Shown here piece by piece: positions 1 through 7,880 of a stretch of DNA of 19,746 nucleotides. Position numbers and translations under genes: made by a program. How positions within the stretch are numbered: position 1 is the stretch's first letter; the number at the start of each line of letters is the position of its first letter. The stretch covers positions 1 to 19,746 of the forward strand of contig JAJUHD010000023.1 in the NCBI GenBank assembly GCA_029268085.1. Reading direction: 5' to 3'. Source of the stretch: Bacillota bacterium (GTDB lineage: Bacteria > Bacillota > Clostridia > Oscillospirales > Oscillospiraceae). The notes beneath the pieces are model-generated. The model was not told the origin of the DNA and made no database searches. It saw nothing but the letters and a program-made list of their open reading frames with translations.

Positions 1-774
1 GCACCTGTGGCCGACAGCGGGCATATGGATACGGGAAACATTCCCGTCGCATCAATGAGACTCGATTGCAGCGGTATGCAGTGCCCCGGCCCGATAATGA
101 AAGTTTTTGAGACGATGAAGGACATGAACGACGGCGATGTCATGGAGGTTTCCGCGTCCGATCCGGGCTTCGCCAGAGATATCGGCGCGTGGTGCCGCCG
201 CACTGGAAATATGCTTGTCAACAGTGAAAAACGCGGCAACGATTATGTCGCTTTTGTCAAAAAGGGCGGCGCAGAGGGTAAAGCGGTTCCCGCTGCCCCA
301 TCTGCGGAGGGCAAGACGATAATTGTTTTCTCCGGTGACCTTGATAAGGTTCTGGCGAGCTTTATCATAGCAAATGGCGCCGCCGCGATGGGCAGGCCTG
401 TTACGATGTTCTTCACCTTCTGGGGGCTCAATGTACTGCGCAGAGCGGACAGAGTTAAGGTTCCCAAGACCTTCATGGAAAAGATGTTCGGCGAGATGAT
501 GCCGAGAGGCACCGGAAAGCTCAGGCTTTCCAAAATGAACATGGGCGGTATGGGAACCGCCATGATGAAGAGAATAATGAGGGATAAAAACGTGGACTCC
601 CTCGAAGACCTCATTAGGAAAGCTATGAAGGCGGGCGTCAAAATTGTCGCCTGCACGATGAGCATGGACGTCATGGGCATCAAGGAAGAAGAACTTATCG
701 ACGGCGTCGAGCTCGGCGGCGTCGGAGCCTACCTCGGCGACGCTGAAGAGTCGAACGTAAACCTGTTTATCTGA
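1..774 (+). CDS. C-terminal part of a TusA + DsrE-like sulfur-transfer protein (5' truncated)
   Basis: The reading frame is open to the window edge, so this is the 3' end of a longer gene. Counting from the in-frame GTG at base 7, residues about 14-88 form a TusA-like sulfur carrier domain with the persulfide Cys26 in a CPGP motif. Residues about 103-255 form a DsrE/DsrF-like domain of the DsrE2 type, with a Cys216 in the context ACTMSMDVMGI. In Clostridia this domain pair is often the tail of an FAD-dependent CoA-disulfide-reductase-like protein that also has a rhodanese domain, so the missing part may be such an oxidoreductase. The expected role is relay of persulfide sulfur in the cytoplasm. 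The domain calls are solid; the full architecture is inferred. The gene ends in TGA and is followed by a hairpin, so it probably does not share a transcript with the next operon. Confidence 0.85.
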   Translation, partial: APVADSGHMDTGNIPVASMRLDCSGMQCPGPIMKVFETMKDMNDGDVMEVSASDPGFARDIGAWCRRTGNMLVNSEKRGNDYVAFVKKGGAEGKAVPAAPSAEGKTIIVFSGDLDKVLASFIIANGAAAMGRPVTMFFTFWGLNVLRRADRVKVPKTFMEKMFGEMMPRGTGKLRLSKMNMGGMGTAMMKRIMRDKNVDSLEDLIRKAMKAGVKIVACTMSMDVMGIKEEELIDGVELGGVGAYLGDAEESNVNLFI

Positions 775-805
775 TACCTCTATAGATTATCTCCGCTCCT
801 CCTAA

Positions 806-847
806 GGCCCGCAGTGCTCCATAACGCTGCGGGCCGTCTCCGTTTTG
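806..847 (+). terminator. Hairpin terminator after the TusA/DsrE gene
   Basis: A perfect 9-bp stem (GGCCCGCAG at 806-814 with CTGCGGGCC at 827-835) encloses a 12-nt loop. Only a short T-run (TTTT at 843-846) follows, after seven other bases, so it is a moderate intrinsic terminator. Confidence 0.6.
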
Positions 848-860
848 GGATTAAAAATTG

Positions 861-889
861 TTGCACTTTTAACGATGACGTGGTATATT
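861..889 (+). promoter_or_regulatory. Sigma-A-like promoter of the TM1266/ABC transporter operon
   Basis: TTGCAC (861-866), a 17-bp spacer and TATATT (884-889) give a good housekeeping promoter. Transcription should begin near 896 and yield a leader of about 118 nt before the first start codon. Confidence 0.65.
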
Positions 890-895
890 ATAACT

Positions 896-1013
896 GTAAT
901 TTGCAAACCGTACTGACATCGAAGATGTATTTCTGACGTGGAAGGCAGCTTGAGAGCGATTACGCTGATTGCGCCTGCCCGGGCGCATTTTTTGTTGTTT
1001 TGGAGGGGCTTAA
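896..1013 (+). promoter_or_regulatory. Structured 5' leader with intrinsic terminator and competing stem (attenuator or riboswitch candidate)
   Basis: Two small hairpins are visible: ACATC-GAA-GATGT (916-928) and AGCG-ATTA-CGCT (955-966). A 6-bp terminator stem follows, TGCGCC (970-975) with GGCGCA (982-987), running straight into six T (988-993), all before the ribosome binding site (GGAGGGG, 1002-1008). GGCAG (944-948) can instead pair with CTGCC (975-979), which takes in the last base of the terminator 5' arm and most of its loop, so the two folds compete. That is the layout of a transcription attenuator. I do not recognise a known riboswitch class with confidence. Confidence 0.6.
970..993 (+). 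terminator. Intrinsic terminator inside the leader
   Basis: Stem TGCGCC/GGCGCA with a 6-nt loop, followed directly by TTTTTT. It ends about 20 nt before the ATG at 1014, so it can only act as a conditional stop for the downstream operon. Confidence 0.7.
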
Positions 1014-1286
1014 ATGAGTGAAAATCGGGAAAAAAGGCTTGCGATGATCGCAATCGTGGTCGAAAACTTCGACTCGGTGGAGAAGCTGAACAAGCTCATG
1101 CACGAAAACGGACAATATATAATAGGGCGGATGGGCCTGCCCTGCCGTGACAGAGGCATGTCTCTGATGAGCATTGCTCTTGACGCTCCCCCAGACGTTA
1201 TCAGCTCCCTGTCCGGAAAACTGGGGATGCTCCCCGGTGTCAGCGCGAAGACGGTATACGCCAAGACTCAGGCTGTACAGATATGA
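1014..1286 (+). CDS. TM1266-family iron-only hydrogenase system regulator
   Basis: A 90-residue cytoplasmic protein with an ACT/NikR-C-like pattern: an N-terminal strand (AMIAIVVEN), a helix, then GQYIIGRMGLP, a strand carrying SLMSIALDAP, and a C-terminal GVSAKTVYAKT. This matches the small TM1266 family known from [FeFe] hydrogenase neighbourhoods and proposed to be a regulator. It has no DNA-binding domain of its own, so any regulation would go through ligand sensing or a partner. The start is ATG with GGAGGGG 5 bases upstream. It is the first gene after the structured leader and lies 28 bases before a lipoprotein gene, so it is probably cotranscribed with the ABC transporter. The family call is good; the regulatory role is family knowledge and not shown here. 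Confidence 0.8.
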   Translation: MSENREKRLAMIAIVVENFDSVEKLNKLMHENGQYIIGRMGLPCRDRGMSLMSIALDAPPDVISSLSGKLGMLPGVSAKTVYAKTQAVQI

Positions 1287-1314
1287 CCGTCTTAAATCAG
1301 AAGGGAGAGTTATT

Positions 1315-2355
1315 ATGAAAAAGAACACATTGACTGTCGTTTTTTGCCTTGTTCTTGCTTTTGCCCTGCTTGCGGGCTGCGGAAACAAGAGCGCAGCAGC
1401 ACCGTCCCCTTCGGCCTCCGCCGAACAGGCTTCACCCTCGCCGTCCGAACAGGTCAAGGTGACAGTCGCAGGACTTGCCGGCCCTACTTCTATGGGTATG
1501 ATCAAAATGATCAGCGAGAAGGCGCTGAACTCCGATGATTACGCCGTTAACTATGAGATTGCGAACGCACCCGATATGCTCACCGGAAAGCTGATTAACG
1601 GAGAGGCCCAGATCGCGGCCCTGCCCACAAACTCAGCCGCTGTCCTATATAACAAGACGCAAGGGCAAATACTGTTCTTGGCGCAGAATACGCTCGGCGT
1701 ACTCTACCTTGTCGGAAAGGACGCATCAGGCGTGACCTCAATCAACGACCTCGCAGGCAAGACGGTCGCTCTGAGCGGCAGCGGGGGAGTGCCCCAGTAT
1801 GCAATGGAGTATATCCTTGACAAGGCTGGAATCAAAGACAAAGTGACGCTTAATTACCTCACCGATCACGCGTCCACGGCTCAGGCGCTCCTCGCGGGCG
1901 ACGCGGAGCTTGCTGTTCTGCCCCAGCCTTTTGTAACGCAGGTACTGGCAAAGGATCAGAGCATGAAGATACTCCTCGATATCAACAAGGAGTGGGATGC
2001 CGCATCCGGCGGCAGCAGCGTTCTCTCGATGGGCTGCCTGGCGGTACGCAAGGATTTTGCCGATGCAAACCCCGAGTTTATCGCGGAATTCTTAAAGCAG
2101 TATGAGGCTTCCGTAGACTACGTCAACGAAAACCCCGCAGACGCGGCGAAGCTGATAGCGGATGCCGGTGTTGTTCCGAGCGCCGAGATTGCGGAAAAGG
2201 CGATACCCTACTGCAACATCGTATACAGGACTGGGCAGGATGCAAGAACCGAGATAAACGGTTTTTTGCAGGTGCTTTACGACTTCGATCCCGCGTCTGT
2301 GGGCGGAACTATGCCGGATGACAGCTTCTATTATGTTTCTCCCATAATGAAGTAA
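1315..2355 (+). CDS. ABC transporter substrate-binding lipoprotein (NMT1/THI5-like)
   Basis: 346 residues. A lipoprotein signal peptide (Lys2-Lys3, a hydrophobic core, then the lipobox LLAGC with Cys22) is followed by a low-complexity Ala/Ser/Pro linker (about 26-46). The mature protein then shows the periplasmic-binding type II pattern of the NMT1/TauA/SsuA group: a strand VKVTVAGLAGP, INDLAGKTVALSGSGG, and AELAVLPQPFVTQVL. It should be lipid-anchored outside the membrane and deliver a small organic ligand to the permease. The ligand (a pyrimidine, sulfonate or other compound) cannot be told from sequence. The ATG at 1315 is chosen because AAGGGAGAG lies 5 bases upstream and it gives a proper signal peptide; starts further upstream would overlap the preceding gene. 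Confidence 0.85.
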   Translation: MKKNTLTVVFCLVLAFALLAGCGNKSAAAPSPSASAEQASPSPSEQVKVTVAGLAGPTSMGMIKMISEKALNSDDYAVNYEIANAPDMLTGKLINGEAQIAALPTNSAAVLYNKTQGQILFLAQNTLGVLYLVGKDASGVTSINDLAGKTVALSGSGGVPQYAMEYILDKAGIKDKVTLNYLTDHASTAQALLAGDAELAVLPQPFVTQVLAKDQSMKILLDINKEWDAASGGSSVLSMGCLAVRKDFADANPEFIAEFLKQYEASVDYVNENPADAAKLIADAGVVPSAEIAEKAIPYCNIVYRTGQDARTEINGFLQVLYDFDPASVGGTMPDDSFYYVSPIMK

Positions 2356-2376
2356 TCTAAGCCAAAGGGGACAGAA

Positions 2377-3147
2377 TTGAAAGCCGATCTATCACAAAAT
2401 GCCTTTGCTCTCTGGCGCAGGCGGATATTTGTCATATTGTTCTGGATAGTAGTATGGGAAGCGGTGTACCTGCTTATCGGCAGGGACATCTACTTTCCCT
2501 CGCCCGCTTCGGTCGTTGTCGCCTTTTTCCGTCTGCTTATGGAGAAAAATACGTGGGTAATCATCGGTTGGAGCACATATCGCACGCTGTTTGCGATCAT
2601 TGCGTCCGCGGTGCTGGGCGTTATTATCGGCATGGCGTGCGGGCTCAGCCGCGTAATGTATGATTTTGTGAATCCCCTCATGGTGATACTGAAGTCCACA
2701 CCCGTAGTATCGGTCATTATAATCTCGATAATCTGGTTCCGCTCGACGGATGTGCCGATCTTCTCCGGTTTCCTCATGTGTTTTCCGATAGTTTTCACAG
2801 GCGCTGTCGCGGGAGTACGAAGCACCGACCCGAAGCTCATCGAGATGTGCTCATTCTATAAGGTAGGACGCTGGGATATGCTGAAGAAGCTGTATTTACC
2901 CTCGGCGAAGCCATATATTAACGCCTCGGTGGTTTCAATAGTCGGTATCTGCTGGAAGGCCGTCGCCGCAGCGGAGGTTTTGAGCATGCCGCGCCTTTCG
3001 ATCGGCGCAAACCTCTATTTTGCTAAGACTTCGCTTAGCATCGCACTGCTTTTCGCATGGACGGCTATCATTATCCTATTGAGCTTTGTTTTCGAAACCA
3101 TTTACGCAAAGGTATCGGGCTATGATAAAACTTCTGGACATCAGTAA
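2377..3147 (+). CDS. ABC transporter permease (BPD/TauC-SsuC type)
   Basis: 256 residues with about six membrane segments (near residues 17-34, 68-90, 101-120, 128-147, 183-202 and 219-242). The cytoplasmic coupling loop is recognisable at about 156-177, ending in GRWDMLKKLYLPSAKP, which corresponds to the EAA motif of binding-protein-dependent permeases. It should form a homodimeric pore that takes the ligand from the lipoprotein encoded just upstream and is powered by the ATPase encoded just downstream. The start is TTG at 2377 with AAGGGG 6 bases upstream; no ATG in a suitable place is available. The 3' end overlaps the ATPase gene by 26 bases, which suggests translational coupling. Confidence 0.88.
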   Translation: MKADLSQNAFALWRRRIFVILFWIVVWEAVYLLIGRDIYFPSPASVVVAFFRLLMEKNTWVIIGWSTYRTLFAIIASAVLGVIIGMACGLSRVMYDFVNPLMVILKSTPVVSVIIISIIWFRSTDVPIFSGFLMCFPIVFTGAVAGVRSTDPKLIEMCSFYKVGRWDMLKKLYLPSAKPYINASVVSIVGICWKAVAAAEVLSMPRLSIGANLYFAKTSLSIALLFAWTAIIILLSFVFETIYAKVSGYDKTSGHQ

Positions 3148-3835
3148 AAAATACGGCGGAAAAGAGCTGTTCTCGCACTTTTCCGCCGAAATTAAAGAAC
3201 ATGAGGTTACCTGCATCCTCGGTGCCTCCGGCGTGGGAAAAACGACGCTCATCAATATCGTGGCGGGGCTTGTTAAGCCCGACAGCGGATGCGTAGTCTT
3301 TGAGACTGACGGAAAAGAAAGAACTCTGCGCGGCTCATATGTCTTTCAGGAGCACAGGCTCTTGCCGTGGCTGAACGTATACGATAACCTCGATCTTGTA
3401 CTTAAAAACGCTAAAAAAGACAACGGCGCTCTTTTTGGCAAAAAAGAACGCGGAGAGCTGATCACAAAGCAGCTGAGGCTCGTAGGACTTGAAGATTATA
3501 AATTTGCAGGTATTAACGAGCTTTCGGGCGGCATGGTTCAGCGCGTCGCTCTGTGCAGGGCGTTCCTGTACCCCTCGGAGGTTCTTTTTCTGGACGAACC
3601 TTTCAAAGAGCAGGACCCGAAGCTCAAGGACGAACTTTATGAGACATTTTTCCGGGCGTATGAAAACGAGAGCATGCGCCGCACTGTGCTTTTCGTAACG
3701 CACGATATCCCCGAGGCCCTGCGCTTGGCGGATACCATAGTCGTTCTCTCAGGTTCTCCCGCCGCTCTTGCGGGAAGCTTTAAAAAAACCGTATTTTCCG
3801 AAGATCTTGCGGGAAAAATTAAGGAACTCCTATAG
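3122..3835 (+). CDS. ABC transporter ATP-binding protein
   Basis: 237 residues, the usual size for a TauB/SsuB-like ATPase. Seen in order: Walker A GASGVGKTT (34-42), Q-loop Gln77, signature LSGGM (134-138), Walker B VLFLDEP (154-160) and the switch His194. The D-loop region reads KEQD where this group usually has GALD, a mild divergence. It should dimerise on the cytoplasmic face of the permease and drive import. The start ATG at 3122 lies within the end of the permease gene and fits the family N-terminus; the in-frame extension upstream is only permease sequence read in another frame. The gene ends just before a long palindromic terminator. Confidence 0.9.
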   Translation: MIKLLDISKKYGGKELFSHFSAEIKEHEVTCILGASGVGKTTLINIVAGLVKPDSGCVVFETDGKERTLRGSYVFQEHRLLPWLNVYDNLDLVLKNAKKDNGALFGKKERGELITKQLRLVGLEDYKFAGINELSGGMVQRVALCRAFLYPSEVLFLDEPFKEQDPKLKDELYETFFRAYENESMRRTVLFVTHDIPEALRLADTIVVLSGSPAALAGSFKKTVFSEDLAGKIKELL

Positions 3836-3851
3836 ATTTGACACCGAACAA

Positions 3852-3883
3852 AAGCTCCCGTCCGATGCATCGGACGGGAGCTT
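3852..3883. terminator. Bidirectional terminator between convergent operons
   Basis: A 32-bp perfect palindrome (16-bp arms) lies between the end of the ABC operon and the end of hydA. On the minus strand it is followed by TTTTGTTC, a good U-tract for the hyd operon. On the plus strand it is followed by GCAGTTT, which is weaker. Confidence 0.85.
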
Positions 3884-3896
3884 GCAGTTTATGTGG

Positions 3897-5654
3897 TTAT
3901 TCGCCCTTGAAACGGGACTTTGCGGTGTAATGCGTATGCAGGAGCTCATGCGCCTTGTGGCTGCCCGGCTTTTCAAGATAGCTGTCATACAGCTCCTTGA
4001 TGACGGGGTTGTCATGAGACTTGCGCAAAGCTTTGCCCGCATCCTCGGAATAGAGGGCTTTCGCGCGCTGCGCCCTAAGGTTCACGTTGTTGCGGACGCT
4101 TGCGGGCTGGATGGGCTGGCCGCCGCCGTTGACGCAGCCGCCGGGGCAGGCCATGACCTCGATGAAATGATAGTTCTTTTCTCCGCGCTTGACAGCTTCG
4201 AGAAGCTCCTTCGCGTTCTTGAGACCGGAAGTAACGGCTACATTGAGTGTAAGGCCGCCGACCGTGTAGGTGGCTTCCTTGATAGCGCCCGTGCCGCGGA
4301 CATCGGTGAATTCGACGGGAGCCGCAGGATCGCCGGTGAGCCATTCCGCGGCAGTGCGGAGCGCGGCTTCCATAACGCCGCCTGTTGCGCCGAAGATGAC
4401 GGCTGCTCCGGTTGAAATTCCAAGAGGATCGTCGTATTTCTCGTCGGGCAGGTTTGCAAAGTCAATGCCTGCGCGCTCGATCATGCGGGCAAGCTCACGG
4501 GTGGTAATTGCAACGTCTACGTCGGGGACTCCGTTTGCGGACTGTTCGGGACGTTTGCACTCATATTTCTTTGCTGTGCAGGGCATGACACTGACGACGA
4601 AGATGTTCTTCGGGTCAACGCCAAGCTTCTGTGCGTACCAGCTTTTAACAACTGCGCCGAACATCTGCTGCGGGGACTTGCAGGAAGAGAGGTTCGGAAT
4701 GAACTCGGGGAAGTAGTGTTCACAGTAGTTAATCCAGCCGGGCGAGCAGGAAGTGATGAGGGGGAGAGCGCCGCCGGTCTTGATGCGCTCGATGAGCTCG
4801 GTGGCTTCCTCAAGTATTGTGAGGTCGGCAGAGAAATTTGTGTCGAATATATCGTCAAAGCCGAGGCGACGGAGAGCGGCAACCATTTTTCCTTCGACAT
4901 TGGTACCGATGGGCATGCCGAACGCTTCGCCCAGAGCTGCGCGGACTGCGGGAGCAGTCTGAACGACAACGCGCTTTTCGGGATCAGCCAGAGCTGCCCA
5001 GACCTCGTCCGTCTGGTCCTTTTCATGGAGAGCGCCGGTGGGGCAGGCGACGATGCACTGTCCGCAGGAGACGCAGGCGACGCTGTTCAGAGGAGCGTCG
5101 AAAGCGGAGCCGATGTGGGTGTTGAAGCCGCGCTTGTTGACACCGATTACGGCAGCGTCCTGAACCTTGTCGCATACTGAGGTGCAGCGGCGGCAGAGAA
5201 TGCACTTGGAGTTGTCGCGGACCATGTGAGTAGCGGACTCGTCAATAGTAGAAGGAGTCTTGGCTCCGTCGTAGTAGCCCTCGTCGTCAACACCGTAGTC
5301 ATGGCAGAGCTTCTGAAGCTCGCAGGAGCCGGAGCGTACGCAGCTCAGGCATTCACGGCGGTGATTTGAAAGAAGGAGTTGAAGATTTGTCTTGCGGGCT
5401 TCAAAAACCTTTTTGCTGTTCGTAATGACCTCCATGCCCTCCGATACAGGGAATACGCAGGCTGCGTTGAGCTTAGGCGAACCCTTGATTTCGACAACGC
5501 ACATGCGGCAGGCGCCGATTTCATTGATCTCCTTGAGATAACAGAGAGTGGGGATGTCGATATGCGCCTCGCGGGCGGCCTGCAGAATAGTCGTTCCTTC
5601 GGGGACTGTTACAGGCACGCCATTGATTTTGAGATTAATCATTTTCATTTCCAT
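3897..5654 (-). CDS. hydA: NAD-linked [FeFe] hydrogenase catalytic subunit HydA
   Basis: 585 residues, the usual size for the large subunit of trimeric clostridial/thermotogal enzymes. Clusters in order: N-terminal plant-type [2Fe-2S] (Cys38, 49, 52, 66); His-ligated [4Fe-4S] (His98, Cys102, 105, 111); a two-cluster ferredoxin domain (Cys151/154/157/161 and 194/197/200/204). The H-cluster domain follows with TSCSPGW (301-307), MPCTAKKYE (357-365) and EVMACPGGCVNGGGQP (499-514), then the C-terminal small-subunit-like segment. It makes or oxidises H2 in the cytoplasm and exchanges electrons with HydB and HydC; bifurcation with ferredoxin and NAD is likely by family. The first H-cluster motif is TSCSPGW and not the textbook TSCCPxW. 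The start may be this ATG or Met3 at 5648; AAGGAGAGGAGG precedes both. It lies 12 bases after hydB. Confidence 0.95.
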   Translation of the reverse strand: MEMKMINLKINGVPVTVPEGTTILQAAREAHIDIPTLCYLKEINEIGACRMCVVEIKGSPKLNAACVFPVSEGMEVITNSKKVFEARKTNLQLLLSNHRRECLSCVRSGSCELQKLCHDYGVDDEGYYDGAKTPSTIDESATHMVRDNSKCILCRRCTSVCDKVQDAAVIGVNKRGFNTHIGSAFDAPLNSVACVSCGQCIVACPTGALHEKDQTDEVWAALADPEKRVVVQTAPAVRAALGEAFGMPIGTNVEGKMVAALRRLGFDDIFDTNFSADLTILEEATELIERIKTGGALPLITSCSPGWINYCEHYFPEFIPNLSSCKSPQQMFGAVVKSWYAQKLGVDPKNIFVVSVMPCTAKKYECKRPEQSANGVPDVDVAITTRELARMIERAGIDFANLPDEKYDDPLGISTGAAVIFGATGGVMEAALRTAAEWLTGDPAAPVEFTDVRGTGAIKEATYTVGGLTLNVAVTSGLKNAKELLEAVKRGEKNYHFIEVMACPGGCVNGGGQPIQPASVRNNVNLRAQRAKALYSEDAGKALRKSHDNPVIKELYDSYLEKPGSHKAHELLHTHYTAKSRFKGE

Positions 5655-5666
5655 ATCCTCCTCTCC

Positions 5667-7454
5667 TTATTTCTTGTAAATTGCTTTGAACTTGCAGTTG
5701 TCTATGCAGGCTCCGCACTTGATGCACTTTGCGTTGTCTATGACGTGGGCCTTCTTGACTTCGCCTGTGATAGCGTCGGCCGGGCAGTTGCGTGCGCAGA
5801 GGGTACAGCCTTTGCACTTTTCGGGGTCTATCGTGTAGTTGAGAAGCTTTTTGCAGACGCCTGCGGGGCAGCGCTTATCGATGACGTGAGCTTCGTATTC
5901 GTCGCGGAAGTATTTAAGAGTTGAAAGAACGGGGTTCGGAGCGGTCTGTCCAAGTCCGCAGAGAGCGTTTTCCTTAATGAAATAGCAGAGATTTTCGAGC
6001 TTGTCGATATCCGCCATCTCACCGTTGCCGGAGGTTATCTTATCAAGTATCTCAAGCATGCGGGCGATGCCGACGCGGCAGGGAGTACATTTACCGCAGC
6101 TCTCATCGACTGTGAACTTGAGGAAAAACTTCGCAATATCGACCATGCAGTTATCTTCGTCCATGACGATCATGCCGCCGGAGCCCATGATCGAGCCGAT
6201 AGCGGTCAGATTGTCGTAATCGACGGGGATGTCGAGATACTGAGCGGGGATGCAGCCGCCGGAGGGACCGCCGGTCTGGACGGCCTTAAACTTCTTACCG
6301 TTAGGGATGCCGCCGCCGATCTCCTCGATGATCTCGCGGAGCGTCGTGCCCATGGGAATCTCAACAAGGCCGGTGTGGTTAATCTTGCCGCCCAGAGCGA
6401 AGACCTTGGTGCCCTTGGATTTTTCCGTGCCCATGGAGGCAAACCATGCAGCGCCGTTGCGGATGATGCGGGGGATATTGGCGTAAGTTTCGACGTTGTT
6501 GATGATTGAGGGCTTGCCGAAAAGACCCTTGACAGCAGGGAAGGGAGGACGGGGACGCGGGTCACCGCGCTTGCCCTCAATAGAGTTCAGCAGAGCTGTC
6601 TCCTCGCCGCATACGAAAGCACCTGCGCCGAGACGGATGTCGACATCGAAGTTAAAGCCTGTACCGAGTATATTATCTCCAAGAAGTCCGGCTTCTCTCG
6701 CCTGTGCGATGGCAATCTTAAGACGCTTGACGGCGATGGGGTACTCGGCACGGACATAGACGTAGCCATGGGAAGCGCCTATCGCGTAGCCGGCGATAGC
6801 CATAGCCTCAAGTACGCAGTGGGGGTCGCCCTCAAGGACGCTGCGGTCCATGAATGCGCCTGGGTCGCCCTCGTCGGCGTTGCAGCAGACGTATTTTTCA
6901 CCTGCGGGCTGGTTGGCCGCGAATTCCCACTTCTTGCCGGTGGGGAACCCGCCGCCGCCGCGTCCGCGAAGTCCGGAGGCGGTGATTTCCTTGATAACAT
7001 CCTGAGGAGTCATCTCGGTGAGGACCTTTGCCAGAGCCATATAGCCGTCATAGGCGATATATTCGTTAATATTTTCGGGATCGATAACGCCGCAGTTCTG
7101 AAGGGCGACGCGCTTCTGCTTACGGTAAAAATCAGTGTTGTCAAGACTGAGTATAGTATCCTCTGCGACTGTCTCGGTATAAAGAAGGCGCTTTACGAGC
7201 CTGCCCTTGAGGAGGTGCTCAGTAACGATTTCCTTGACGTCTTCAGGCTTGACTTGGGAATAAAATGCGCCTTCGGGATAGACAACGACGACGGGGCCGA
7301 GCGCGCACAGGCCAAAGCAGCCGGTTTTGATGACCTTTACTTCGTCCGCGAGGCCGGCGGCCTTCAGTTCGGCCTCAAAATTACTGAAAAGTGTATCGCT
7401 TCCGGAGGAATGACAGCCTGTACCGCCGCAAACGAGGATATGTGAACGTACCAT
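5667..7454 (-). CDS. hydB: Hydrogenase diaphorase subunit HydB (NuoF-like)
   Basis: 595 residues. An N-terminal thioredoxin-like [2Fe-2S] domain (Cys9, 14, 46, 50) is followed by the FMN/NADH-binding domain with GLRGRGGGGFPTG (161-173) and the flavin-side NADEGDPGA (192-200). A SLBB region follows, then the [4Fe-4S] site CGKCTPC (Cys453, 456, 459 and the distant Cys499). The C-terminus is a two-cluster ferredoxin (Cys547/550/553/557 and 577/580/583/587). This is the NAD(H)-reactive, probably bifurcating, subunit of the trimeric [FeFe] hydrogenase. AAGGAGGT sits 6 bases before the ATG and the gene is 12 bases after the small [2Fe-2S] gene. Neighbours and domain order leave little doubt. Confidence 0.95.
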   Translation of the reverse strand: MVRSHILVCGGTGCHSSGSDTLFSNFEAELKAAGLADEVKVIKTGCFGLCALGPVVVVYPEGAFYSQVKPEDVKEIVTEHLLKGRLVKRLLYTETVAEDTILSLDNTDFYRKQKRVALQNCGVIDPENINEYIAYDGYMALAKVLTEMTPQDVIKEITASGLRGRGGGGFPTGKKWEFAANQPAGEKYVCCNADEGDPGAFMDRSVLEGDPHCVLEAMAIAGYAIGASHGYVYVRAEYPIAVKRLKIAIAQAREAGLLGDNILGTGFNFDVDIRLGAGAFVCGEETALLNSIEGKRGDPRPRPPFPAVKGLFGKPSIINNVETYANIPRIIRNGAAWFASMGTEKSKGTKVFALGGKINHTGLVEIPMGTTLREIIEEIGGGIPNGKKFKAVQTGGPSGGCIPAQYLDIPVDYDNLTAIGSIMGSGGMIVMDEDNCMVDIAKFFLKFTVDESCGKCTPCRVGIARMLEILDKITSGNGEMADIDKLENLCYFIKENALCGLGQTAPNPVLSTLKYFRDEYEAHVIDKRCPAGVCKKLLNYTIDPEKCKGCTLCARNCPADAITGEVKKAHVIDNAKCIKCGACIDNCKFKAIYKK

Positions 7455-7466
7455 TCTGTTACCTCC

Positions 7467-7838
7467 TTATTTTGCGTTGGCGCCGATGGTGTATTCAACC
7501 ACGGGGCTGCCGTTTACTACATGCTGAGCGATAATCTTGGGAACTTTTTCGGGGGTAACGTGTACATAGGTGGTTTTGCTGCCGTCGGCATCATATATCT
7601 CGACTACGGGTTCGAACTGGCAGATCCCAATGCAGCCGGTTTGCGCTACAACAACATCGGTAAGCTTACGGGTCTCGACTTCCTTGATGCAGGCGGCAAG
7701 GACGGGGCGGGCGCCTGCTGCGATGCCGCAGGTTGCCATACCGACGACGATTCTTATGCGATGTTCACTGTCTCTGCGCACGCCGACTTTTGTCTTCATC
7801 TCGTCGCGCAAAGCCTGAAGTTCTGCTAAACTCTTCAT
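7467..7838 (-). CDS. Small (2Fe-2S) ferredoxin-domain protein of the hyd operon
   Basis: 123 residues with a thioredoxin-like ferredoxin core. Visible cysteines are Cys37 (MATCGIAAGA), Cys50, and the paired Cys69 and Cys73 (TGCIGIC). The usual CxxxxC first pair is reduced to a single Cys in this arm, so either Cys50 supplies the fourth ligand or the cluster is incomplete. From memory, relatives in clostridial hyd operons show the same GIAAGA form, so this may be normal for the family. It resembles the N-terminal domain of HydB and may pass electrons within the complex or help assemble it. AGGAGGT precedes the ATG. A 55-base gap with a small hairpin separates it from the ATPase gene upstream. 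Confidence 0.85.
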   Translation of the reverse strand: MKSLAELQALRDEMKTKVGVRRDSEHRIRIVVGMATCGIAAGARPVLAACIKEVETRKLTDVVVAQTGCIGICQFEPVVEIYDADGSKTTYVHVTPEKVPKIIAQHVVNGSPVVEYTIGANAK

Positions 7839-7863
7839 CTCTGGAGTACCTCCTGTTTAGTGG

Positions 7864-7880
7864 AACGCCGCTGGGGCGTT
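7864..7880. repeat. Small intergenic hairpin between the HATPase and (2Fe-2S) genes
   Basis: AACGCC (7864-7869) and GGCGTT (7875-7880) form a perfect 6-bp stem with a 5-nt loop. On the minus strand, the direction of the operon, no T-run follows, so it is not a normal terminator; it could be an mRNA processing or stabilising element. Confidence 0.4.

Noticed and set aside
896..1013. TPP riboswitch in the leader
   Set aside because: The conserved CUGAGA and ACCUGAU-type segments of the TPP aptamer are not present, so the leader is reported without a class.
1174..1314. Longer N-terminus for the substrate-binding lipoprotein
   Set aside because: It would overlap the TM1266 gene and bury the signal peptide; the ATG at 1315 has a good ribosome binding site.
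3768..4415. Long plus-strand open frame opposite hydA
   Set aside because: It lies in antisense to strongly conserved HydA sequence, shows no family motif, and is a by-product of codon bias. The same applies to other antisense frames over hydA and hydB, such as 6768-7445.
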